A DNA stretch of 11,117 bases from Dehalococcoidia bacterium (lineage in GTDB: Bacteria; Chloroflexota; Dehalococcoidia; UBA2979). The DNA is taken from contig SCTU01000309.1 of the NCBI GenBank assembly GCA_004297315.1, positions 1 to 11,117 on the forward strand, in the 5' to 3' direction. Under the pieces are notes generated by a model, which made no database searches, was not told the origin of the DNA, and saw only the letters and a program-made list of their open reading frames with translations. Position 1 is the first letter of the stretch, and every line of letters starts with the position of its first letter. This document shows positions 1 through 5,381 of the stretch, in pieces. The position numbers and the translations under genes were made by a program.

Positions 1-471
1 AGCCGCGTGATCGCGCTCATGACGGCGACCCAGATCGTGGGGCAGATCAGTGGGGGCATACTGGGCGACCGGTTCGACAAGCGGATCATTGCGATGACGT
101 GCATGGTCGTGCACTGCGTCGCGCTGCTGTTGCTGGCCTTCGCCGTCAACATCGCGATGGTCATCGCTTTTGCGATGCTGCACGGTTGGGCGTGGGGCAC
201 GCGCGGCCCGCTGATGCAGGCGATGCGTGCGGACTACTTCGGCACCTCGAACTTCGGCAAGATCATGGGGCTGTCGTCGATGATCGTGACGATCGGGAAC
301 ACGACCGGCCCGCTGCTCGCCGGGATTGTTGCCGACCGGACGGGCAACTACGAGGTCGGCTTCACGATCCTCGCGATCGGCGCGCTCCTCGGGTCGCTGT
401 TCTTCCTCGCGGCGAAGAAGCCCGCCCCACCCCAGCGCTCCGCGGTCCTGCTCGACGAGGCCGTGGCATAG
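1..471 (+). CDS. MFS transporter, C-terminal part (5' end outside window)
   Basis: This is the last 156 residues of a major facilitator superfamily membrane transporter; the reading frame is open from base 1, so the start lies upstream. The visible part begins in a membrane helix and then shows the loop motif GGILGDRFDKR, the MFS motif-A signature, here probably the second copy between helices 8 and 9. Several hydrophobic helices follow, including a segment with TGPLLAGIVADRTG, and the protein ends in a short charged tail (AAKKPAPPQRSAVLLDEAVA). Substrate cannot be told from this fragment. The gene faces the minus-strand yciH-like gene across a 40-nt gap. The family is secure; the specificity is unknown. 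Confidence 0.85.
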   Translation, partial: SRVIALMTATQIVGQISGGILGDRFDKRIIAMTCMVVHCVALLLLAFAVNIAMVIAFAMLHGWAWGTRGPLMQAMRADYFGTSNFGKIMGLSSMIVTIGNTTGPLLAGIVADRTGNYEVGFTILAIGALLGSLFFLAAKKPAPPQRSAVLLDEAVA

Positions 472-484
472 CCGACGCCTCTCC

Positions 485-498
485 CCCGCGGGCGCGGG
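485..498. terminator. Possible bidirectional terminator hairpin
   Basis: The 40-nt gap between two convergent genes contains the inverted repeat CCCGCG-GG-CGCGGG, which can fold as a short, very GC-rich stem. There is no clear T-run on either side, so this is at best a weak or factor-assisted terminator. The main support is its place between two facing stop codons. Confidence 0.3.
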
Positions 499-511
499 CT
501 TCGACGTCCGA

Positions 512-874
512 TCATCCGCCGGCGACTTTCACGCGAAAGCCGAGGGCGGCGAGGCGGGCCTCGATGCGCGCCCGGTGGTCGCCCTGGATCTCGACGACGG
601 CGCCATCGCGGGTCCCGCCTGCGCCGCAGTGTTGCTTGAGGTCTTTCAGGATCGCGTCCAACTCGGAGGCGGATCCGGGCAGGCCGGTCACCACCGTGAC
701 GGTCTTGCCTGCTCTGCCCTTCGTCTCACGCTGGATGCGCACGATGCCGTCGGCCGGTGGAGGCTGGGGCGCTGGTTTCCGCGCGGCGGGCACGCGGGCG
801 GGCCGGGGCCTCGATCGCTCGTCGACGCCGCTGCCGTCGGTTGAGTAGACGAGCCGGGAGTTTGGGTCGGGCAT
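512..874 (-). CDS. yciH: SUI1-family translation initiation factor (YciH-like)
   Basis: A 120-residue protein of the bacterial SUI1/eIF1 family. The N-terminus RLVYSTDG matches the conserved YciH opening. After a proline-rich linker (about residues 22-42), the SUI1 domain runs from about 43 to 120, with the hallmark stretch LKQHCGAGGT (79-88) and EIQGDHR (95-101). Eukaryotic eIF1 helps fidelity of start-codon choice; bacterial YciH has been linked to discrimination in initiation and to translation repression under stress. That role is family knowledge and is not shown here. The start is the ATG just 5 nt after the stop of the membrane methyltransferase gene, so the two are probably co-transcribed. 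Length is close to that of E. coli YciH. Confidence 0.9.
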   Translation of the reverse strand: MPDPNSRLVYSTDGSGVDERSRPRPARVPAARKPAPQPPPADGIVRIQRETKGRAGKTVTVVTGLPGSASELDAILKDLKQHCGAGGTRDGAVVEIQGDHRARIEARLAALGFRVKVAGG

Positions 875-879
875 CCGAC

Positions 880-1389
880 TCAGCCCCGAACGCCGGGCCG
901 CGGAAGCCGGGGGAGGAAGCGCGGCGTCCGGCGGGCGTAGTCGCGGTACTCCGGGAAACGTTCGGCGAGGAGCCGCTCCTCAACGCGGGCTTTCAACGAG
1001 AGCACCGCGACAAGTGCGACGAACGCGGCTGCGGCGCGGACGGTCGCGCTGACCACCGCGAGCCCGCCCGCCAGCAGCAGCAACCCGGAATAGATCGGAT
1101 GCCGTATGAGGCGGTAGGGCCCGTCCACGCGCAAGACGGCCGTCGGGGACGGCGCCGGATGCGCCCGCAACTCGCGCCCCAGGCGGCGAGAGGCGACTCC
1201 AACCGCGGTCGCTCCGGCGATGGCGCCGCCCAGGCCCGCCGCACCCCGGGGGGAAACCGCGTCGCGGGCGCGCAGCAGCTCCAGCCCGAGCACCCCGAAG
1301 AGGAAGATTTGAAATGCGACGAGCAGCCAGCCGGCGCGGGTGTCCTCCCGGGGAGGCCTGCCGACGGGTGCGGCTGGGGTTCCGTCCAT
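880..1389 (-). CDS. Isoprenylcysteine carboxyl methyltransferase family membrane protein
   Basis: A 169-residue integral membrane protein of the ICMT/PEMT-like methyltransferase family. The diagnostic motif GPYRLIRHPIYSG lies at residues 90-102, followed by a hydrophobic hairpin (about 102-132), and then E137/E138 and FPEYRDYARRTPRFLP (145-160), the typical C-terminal signature that forms the SAM-binding site. Two further hydrophobic segments lie at about 20-39 and 51-67. Bacterial members methylate varied lipid or small substrates, and the substrate here cannot be inferred. A GGGAG about 12 nt upstream of the ATG may be its ribosome site. It is the first gene of a minus-strand pair with the yciH-like gene and is divergent from the pilus operon. 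Confidence 0.85.
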   Translation of the reverse strand: MDGTPAAPVGRPPREDTRAGWLLVAFQIFLFGVLGLELLRARDAVSPRGAAGLGGAIAGATAVGVASRRLGRELRAHPAPSPTAVLRVDGPYRLIRHPIYSGLLLLAGGLAVVSATVRAAAAFVALVAVLSLKARVEERLLAERFPEYRDYARRTPRFLPRLPRPGVRG

Positions 1390-1491
1390 ACTCTGGCCGC
1401 TCCCGGTTCGCTCATTCGAATGTCCCTTTTATGCTATGCCCGTCTGCCACGGCACCGTCAGGGGACCACGATCCTCATCGCCATACGTACA

Positions 1492-1516
1492 GGGCTGCAC
1501 CAGCAAGCCCGCTTTT
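1492..1516 (+). terminator. Small hairpin followed by TTTT (possible terminator or attenuator)
   Basis: GGGCTGC (1492-1498) can pair with GCaAGCCC (1503-1510, one bulged A) around an ACCA loop, and TTTT follows at 1513-1516. This is the shape of a weak intrinsic terminator on the + strand. No + strand gene lies upstream of it, so it would have to act on antisense transcription or on a long flp leader. The fit is weak because the T-run is short. Confidence 0.25.
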
Positions 1517-1571
1517 GTGTGCGCATTAGCGTTTTCTCGGAGCCCAAATCATAAGAACCCTGTATGCGAGA

Positions 1572-1587
1572 AGTGACGGCCGTCACA
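1572..1587. promoter_or_regulatory. CRP/FNR-type palindromic operator upstream of flp
   Basis: The sequence AGTGA-CGGCCG-TCACA contains a 14-bp perfect palindrome, GTGACGGCCGTCAC (1573-1586). It matches the known CRP-family consensus TGTGA-N6-TCACA at nine of ten defined positions. Its centre is about 100 nt before the flp start codon. It could be an activator site for flp or, if the promoter lies just upstream (CATAAG at 1550-1555), a repressor site. The palindrome is directly visible; the identity of the regulator is inferred. Confidence 0.55.
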
Positions 1588-1605
1588 TACTCACGGCGTG
1601 GTGGT

Positions 1606-1662
1606 AGCCAAAGCGGTCAAGCCAGAATGGCTCTGAACCCTTACGCAGAGGCGAGCCAGCCA
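1606..1662 (+). promoter_or_regulatory. Flp mRNA leader with competing hairpins
   Basis: Four copies of AGCCA (1606-1610, 1620-1624, 1654-1658 and 1658-1662) flank a single TGGCT (1628-1632). TGGCT can pair with the copy just upstream (loop GAA) or with a downstream copy. CTCTG (1631-1635) can also pair with CAGAG (1646-1650), which excludes the first hairpin. The downstream arm ends about 8 nt before the flp ribosome site. The arrangement could be a structured leader, but no known riboswitch consensus is recognised. Confidence 0.3.
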
Positions 1663-1670
1663 GGACGATT

Positions 1671-1674
1671 GGAG
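1671..1674 (+). promoter_or_regulatory. Ribosome binding site of flp
   Basis: GGAG lies 6 nt before the ATG at 1681. It decides the start: an in-frame ATG at 1564 would add 39 residues unlike any Flp leader and would run through the palindromic operator. Confidence 0.75.
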
Positions 1675-1680
1675 ACAGCG

Positions 1681-1866
1681 ATGGCGGTTCTGACTTCCCT
1701 GTTCGCGATGCTCTGGACTGCGGCTCGAACCCGCGACGAAGGCCAGACGATGGCTGAGTATGGACTCATCCTTGCCGGAATCGCGGTGGTGGTCGGGGTG
1801 GTCGTGGTCACGCTGGGCACCGCAATCGCGGCCAAGTTCACCGCGATCGCCGGGAGCTTCGCCTGA
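1681..1866 (+). CDS. flp: Flp-type prepilin (major Tad pilus subunit)
   Basis: A 61-residue precursor of the Flp pilin, the subunit that polymerises into the Tad (type IVc) pilus used for surface attachment. The processing motif is GQTMAEY: cleavage is expected after G21, giving Glu at +5 and Tyr at +6, the Flp G/xxxxEY signature. The leader is 21 residues and the mature pilin only 40. The mature part is one hydrophobic helix (LILAGIAVVVGVVVVTL) with a short tail, as is normal for Flp. The A24 peptidase at 8996-9529 is the likely processing enzyme. It is the first gene of the operon and is separated from tadE by a strong hairpin, which fits a subunit needed in excess. Confidence 0.93.
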   Translation: MAVLTSLFAMLWTAARTRDEGQTMAEYGLILAGIAVVVGVVVVTLGTAIAAKFTAIAGSFA

Positions 1867-1878
1867 TCCGGGCAGCGC

Positions 1879-1921
1879 GCGTGTCGTCGGAGGCCGCTCG
1901 GGAACGGCCTCCGGGACACGC
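1879..1921 (+). terminator. Strong GC-rich hairpin between flp and tadE
   Basis: GCGTGTC (1879-1885) pairs with GACACGC (1915-1921), and inside it CGGAGGCCG (1888-1896) pairs with CGGCCTCCG (1905-1913) around an 8-nt loop. Only a small GT/G internal loop separates the two stems. No T-run follows, so it is not a classic intrinsic terminator. It may protect the 3' end of a short flp transcript, partly stop transcription, or limit read-through into the assembly genes. It would also bury the region just before the ATG at 1927. Confidence 0.6.
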
Positions 1922-1944
1922 CCCGCATGGGATCGAGCGGCAGG

Positions 1945-2373
1945 ATGACACACACTTACTTCCGCCGCTTCCTTCGCTTCCGTGAAGACGACCGTGGCCA
2001 GGCCATCGTAGAATTCGCCCTCGTCTCGGTCTTGCTCTTCACACTCCTCTTTGGCGGCCTGGACTTCGGACGCGCACTGAACGCGTGGGCGGTCGTGACT
2101 CACGCGTCGCGCGAAGGTGCTCGCGTCGCATCCACGCAGTGCACAGTCGTCGTCAACTGCGATGTCCCCGTCGAGAACGCGATCGTGGGGGCGCTTGCCG
2201 GCCTCGACGTGCCTGCCGTGCGCTGGCAATTGGACGGCGGACCGTACGTCAGCGGCGGGCCAGTCAACGTACACATTGAGTACGACGTGGTGCCGGTGAT
2301 CCCCTTGATCGCTGTCCTCATCCCGGGCGGGATGCTGACGGTCCACGGCGATACGACGATGAGACTCGAGTGA
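1945..2373 (+). CDS. tadE: TadE-like pseudopilin
   Basis: A 142-residue TadE-family protein, a minor pilin-like component of Tad pilus assembly. After a basic leader (FRRFLRFREDDRG) comes GQAIVEF: G18, with Glu at +5 (E23), is the prepilin peptidase site known for TadE pseudopilins. A hydrophobic helix follows (about 24-38), then the TadE signature around FGRALNAWAVVTHASREGAR. C66 and C72 could form a disulfide outside the cell. The ATG at 1945 is chosen because the alternative at 1927 has its upstream region inside the hairpin and no good ribosome site; support for 1945 is also modest (GAG at 1935-1937). The stop overlaps the tadG start by 4 nt. Confidence 0.88.
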   Translation: MTHTYFRRFLRFREDDRGQAIVEFALVSVLLFTLLFGGLDFGRALNAWAVVTHASREGARVASTQCTVVVNCDVPVENAIVGALAGLDVPAVRWQLDGGPYVSGGPVNVHIEYDVVPVIPLIAVLIPGGMLTVHGDTTMRLE

Positions 2374-3374
2374 GAACGTACTGGCGGCGGCTCCGTGACG
2401 ACTGCGGCGCGAGCGCGGTGTTGTTTGCCTTCCTCTTGCCTGTGATGCTTGGCGTGCAGGCGCTGACGATTGACGCGACGCGCATGTTCGTCGAGCGGCG
2501 CCACCTCCAGAACGCGGCAGACGCCGCGGTGTTGGCGGCCGTCAGCTATCTCCCCGCCGGCGACCCGACCGCGCTCGGCCATTCACGGGACGCCGCTATT
2601 GCCTATGCGTCTCTCAACGGTGTCCAGATCACCGCGGCTGACGTCACGTTCACGACCGTTGGCCAGGCCAACGATCGAGTGCGGGTGGACACGGAGACGG
2701 ACATCCTGTTTGCATTCGCGCGGACGTTCGGGCTCACTGACGGTGTCGTCAGGGCTCACGCGACCGCTCAGGTTGGCCAGCTCGGCGCCCGGGGAGGCGT
2801 CCTGCCACTGGGGGTCGTCCCACCGGTCGAGGGATTCCAAATGGGCGCGGTCTACTGCCTGACGCTCCGTTCTTCGGGGAACTCACATTTCTGTCCGAAC
2901 GTGCTCAAGGCAGATTTTCAGGCGCTCGATATCGACAACGTCGGCAGCAGCAGCACCAGCGTCTACCGAGACCGGATCGCCAGTGGGTCGCTGACCACGT
3001 TGCGCCTCGGCGATATCCGTAGCATCAACAGTGGTGGGATGAACGAGCCCACACAGCAGGGGTTTCAGAACCGCGTCGGCACGAACACCGATCTCTTCTC
3101 GCAGGTCGTGGAGCAACGCCCGGAGTGTGTGGGGCAACCCGGTTGCCGCTATGACGTGCTCGACTGGGACCACCCCCGTATCGGCTTTGTGGCGGTGGTG
3201 GAGGACCATACGTCGACGGCGACCGTCATCGGGTTCGCGATCTTCTTCCTGGAGCAGAACCCTGGTAACGGCAACATCGTCGGCCGCTTCGTTGAGACGG
3301 TCGTCCCGGGGGGTGCATGGGCGCCGTTCAGCGGCAGCGCTTACGGCGCGTACGTCGTACGGTTAGCGGAGTAG
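2370..3374 (+). CDS. tadG: TadG-like pilus assembly protein
   Basis: A 334-residue TadE/TadG-related protein starting at a GTG that overlaps the tadE stop (GTGA). Residues 12-46 match the family N-terminus: CGASAVLFAFLLPVMLG is a membrane helix, followed by D35, VERRHLQNAADAAVLAAV and the Ala-rich helix typical of Flp-locus TadG proteins. The rest (about 90-334) is probably extracytoplasmic and carries two cysteine pairs (C163/C175 and C253/C259). I see no von Willebrand A domain MIDAS motif (DxSxS), which full-length TadG proteins often have, so this is a short variant. Its place between tadE and cpaB supports a role at the pilus base or as an external anchor. The exact role is inferred. Confidence 0.8.
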   Translation: MRTYWRRLRDDCGASAVLFAFLLPVMLGVQALTIDATRMFVERRHLQNAADAAVLAAVSYLPAGDPTALGHSRDAAIAYASLNGVQITAADVTFTTVGQANDRVRVDTETDILFAFARTFGLTDGVVRAHATAQVGQLGARGGVLPLGVVPPVEGFQMGAVYCLTLRSSGNSHFCPNVLKADFQALDIDNVGSSSTSVYRDRIASGSLTTLRLGDIRSINSGGMNEPTQQGFQNRVGTNTDLFSQVVEQRPECVGQPGCRYDVLDWDHPRIGFVAVVEDHTSTATVIGFAIFFLEQNPGNGNIVGRFVETVVPGGAWAPFSGSAYGAYVVRLAE

Positions 3375-3376
3375 GC

Positions 3377-3381
3377 GGAGG
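3377..3381 (+). promoter_or_regulatory. Ribosome binding site of cpaB
   Basis: A GGAGG core lies 6 nt before an in-frame ATC at 3388 but 18 nt before the first conventional start, TTG at 3400. It is the main reason for suggesting an ATC start for cpaB. Confidence 0.55.
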
Positions 3382-3387
3382 CTCCCG

Positions 3388-4095
3388 ATCAAACAGGCAT
3401 TGACCCGGCCGTTGACGTTGTCGGCAGTGCTTGCGGTGCTCGGAGGCCTGGCGGCGTACCTCGCCCTGGCCGGAGCCGGAGCGGCCCACGAAGGCGTTGC
3501 GGTCGTGCAGGTGGCGCGTCCCGTCCTCGCCGGGCAGCGCCTCACGACCGCAGACCTGGAGTTGCGGAATATCCCCGTCTCGGCGGCCTCCCCTGACGCG
3601 GCCCGCACGATCGAAGAGGTCGTCGGCCGCTACGCGACGCTGCCGATGCTCAAGGGCGAGACGCTCTTGATGCAGAAGACGAGCGACCGCGTCCCCGGCT
3701 CAAACCTCGCGTCCTTGATCCCGCCGGGCTGTGTCGCGGTCTCGGTGGCGGTGAGTGATGTCGTGAGCACGGGACGGTTCATCGCCCCCGGCGACCGAGT
3801 GGACGTGCTCGGCGTGACCAGCAAAGATGCGGCCGACCGTGCGGAGATCGTCCTCCGAGACGTCATGGTGCTGGCGGTGGCGAACGAACTCATCGGCGGC
3901 GAGGCGCCAGCGCAGGCAGAACGGACCAGCGGGCGGCCGAACCCGCGATCGCTGGACGCCACGGTGACACTGGCGCTCAGCGTGGCCGATGCCCAACGTC
4001 TCGTACAGGTCGACGAGATCGGAAAGCTGCGGCTGGCCCTGCGGTCCCGCGGCGAGGACGCAGCGGTCCTGTCTCGCTGTCAGTCGAGCCCGTAG
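3388..4095 (+). CDS. cpaB: Flp pilus assembly protein CpaB/RcpC
   Basis: CpaB/RcpC-family protein, about 231-235 residues, involved in Tad pilus assembly. A single N-terminal membrane helix (about 10-30, LSAVLAVLGGLAAYLALAGA) precedes a SAF domain (about 39-100, with VARPVLAGQRLTTADLELRNIP). An RcpC-like domain follows (about 117-225, with FIAPGDRVDVLG and LSVADAQRLV). In diderms this protein works with a secretin; no secretin gene is present here. The start is uncertain. Between an in-frame stop at 3364 and TTG 3400 there is no ATG, GTG or TTG, yet a good GGAGG precedes ATC 3388, which would give MKQALTRPLT. I give the ATC start with reservation; TTG 3400 is the conservative choice. TadG ends 13 nt upstream. 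Confidence 0.85.
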   Translation: MKQALTRPLTLSAVLAVLGGLAAYLALAGAGAAHEGVAVVQVARPVLAGQRLTTADLELRNIPVSAASPDAARTIEEVVGRYATLPMLKGETLLMQKTSDRVPGSNLASLIPPGCVAVSVAVSDVVSTGRFIAPGDRVDVLGVTSKDAADRAEIVLRDVMVLAVANELIGGEAPAQAERTSGRPNPRSLDATVTLALSVADAQRLVQVDEIGKLRLALRSRGEDAAVLSRCQSSP

Positions 4096-4124
4096 CGGTA
4101 ATCGGGTCGGGAAGGCATATCGCC

Positions 4125-5345
4125 ATGGGAGAGCAGTTCAGGATCCTGCTGGTCGACCCGAACCTCGAACACCGGCTGCAGATCAAGCAGCTGCTCGACA
4201 AGCTCTCGATGGTGCTGCTTGGGGAGGCCGAGTACGGCATCAAGGCGGCCCGACGGGCTGCCGAGATCGAGCCGGACATCATGATCGTCCACATCGAAGA
4301 GCCGCTGGAGCTCGCGATGCACACGCTGGACGTGATCCAGCAAGCGGCCCCGCAGGCGACACTCGTCGCGGTCTCGAAACGCGGTGACGCCAACACGGTC
4401 CAGAGCGCGATGCTCGCCGGGGCGCGCGGCTTCGTCGTCACGCCGACGACACCCGAAATCCTTGAGCACACGCTACAGACGGCGCACCAGCGTCACGGCG
4501 AGCTGATGCAACGCGCTCTCTCGCCCGACCATGTTGACCCGAAGCGGGTGGCGGGCTCGGTACTGACCCTGTTCGCCCCGAAGGGGGGTGTGGGCCGAAC
4601 GACGCTCGCAGTCAACCTTGCGGTCGCTCTAGCGAGCGGCACCCGTGCGCGGGTAGCGTTGGTAGACAGCGATGCCTACTTCGGCGACGTCGCGATCATG
4701 ATGGGCATCGAGGTCGATAGCAATCTGCCTGACCTCCTCGACGCGATCTCGGCGGGACGGGAGGTCGACGTCGATTCGTACTTCACCCGGCACGACTCCG
4801 GCGTGAGCGTGCTGCCCGCGCGCCATTCCGGAAACGTCCTCGGCACGCTTGACCCCGACGCGCTGGCGACGCTCCTGCGCCAGCTGGCCGCATCGTTCGA
4901 CTTCGTGATCGTCGACACCTCCGGCGCGTTCGGCCCGCAGGTGGCGGCCGCGCTGGACGAGTCGACGACGGTGTTCCTGGTGACCAGTGCGGACATGGCA
5001 AGCGTGAAGGATGCCCGCATCGCACTGAAGGCGCTGCACGGGGAAGGCTTCGACCGCAACCGCGTGAGGCTCCTGATCAACCGCGCGACCAACGCGAAGT
5101 CCGTGACAGACCGGGACATCGCCCGCACGACCAGGCACGAAGTGTTCTGGGCCTTCTCACACGACAGCGATGTGCCCCGTTCCACGCAACGCGGCGAGCC
5201 ACTGGTGCTGTGGCGCCCTCGGGCGCGAGTGTCACGGCAGATCACCGCGCTTGCGGCACACCTCGCGGGCGCGTCCAACCATGCGCACATCGGGGAGACG
5301 GGCGGAGGGCGCCTGTTCACCCGCAAGTGGACACGCGCCGAATGA
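4125..5345 (+). CDS. cpaE: CpaE/TadZ pilus localisation ATPase with degenerate receiver domain
   Basis: A 406-residue protein of the CpaE/TadZ family, MinD/ParA-like proteins that place the Tad machine at a cell pole or site. Residues 6-125 form a response-regulator-like domain (FRILLVDPN, then PDIMIVHIEEP), but the usual phospho-acceptor Asp is H56, so it is probably a pseudo-receiver. The ATPase domain starts near 145 with the deviant Walker A APKGGVGRTT: K153 of KGG is kept, while the P-loop Lys is R158. LVDSD (179-183) and FVIVDT (260-265) are the A' and Walker B-like strands. A GGGAAGG 9 nt upstream supports the ATG. It follows cpaB by 29 nt and precedes cpaF by 36 nt, a normal Tad order. 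Confidence 0.9.
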   Translation: MGEQFRILLVDPNLEHRLQIKQLLDKLSMVLLGEAEYGIKAARRAAEIEPDIMIVHIEEPLELAMHTLDVIQQAAPQATLVAVSKRGDANTVQSAMLAGARGFVVTPTTPEILEHTLQTAHQRHGELMQRALSPDHVDPKRVAGSVLTLFAPKGGVGRTTLAVNLAVALASGTRARVALVDSDAYFGDVAIMMGIEVDSNLPDLLDAISAGREVDVDSYFTRHDSGVSVLPARHSGNVLGTLDPDALATLLRQLAASFDFVIVDTSGAFGPQVAAALDESTTVFLVTSADMASVKDARIALKALHGEGFDRNRVRLLINRATNAKSVTDRDIARTTRHEVFWAFSHDSDVPRSTQRGEPLVLWRPRARVSRQITALAAHLAGASNHAHIGETGGGRLFTRKWTRAE

Positions 5346-5381
5346 GCACAGGCGGCACGACGAACAGTTAGCGAGGCAGAG

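Larger units (their letters stand above)
1390..1680. other. Divergent intergenic region / flp leader
   Basis: This 291-nt stretch lies between the minus-strand methyltransferase gene and the + strand flp gene. I see no convincing gene in it. It should hold promoters in both directions. A weak minus-strand candidate is CTGACG (complement of 1456-1461) and TAGCAT (complement of 1431-1436) with a long 19-nt spacer. A weak + strand candidate is CATAAG at 1550-1555 with TTAGCG at 1526-1531. Neither is strong enough to call alone. The region also holds the palindrome at 1573-1586, a hairpin plus T-run at 1492-1516 and a repeat-rich leader at 1606-1662, listed separately. Confidence 0.6.

Noticed and set aside
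1595..1662. tRNA-like stretch (TAGCCAAAGCGGT resembles a D-arm)
   Set aside because: No acceptor stem pairs across the region and there is no T-arm GGTTCGAATCC-like sequence.
1564..1680. Upstream ATG that would extend flp by 39 residues
   Set aside because: The extra residues do not look like a prepilin leader, the region contains the palindromic operator, and the ATG at 1681 has a well-spaced GGAG.
1600..1680. Possible c-di-GMP riboswitch in front of the pilin gene
   Set aside because: The conserved GEMM-I elements such as CAAACC and ACGCAAAGC are not present; only a chance GGTAGCC is seen.
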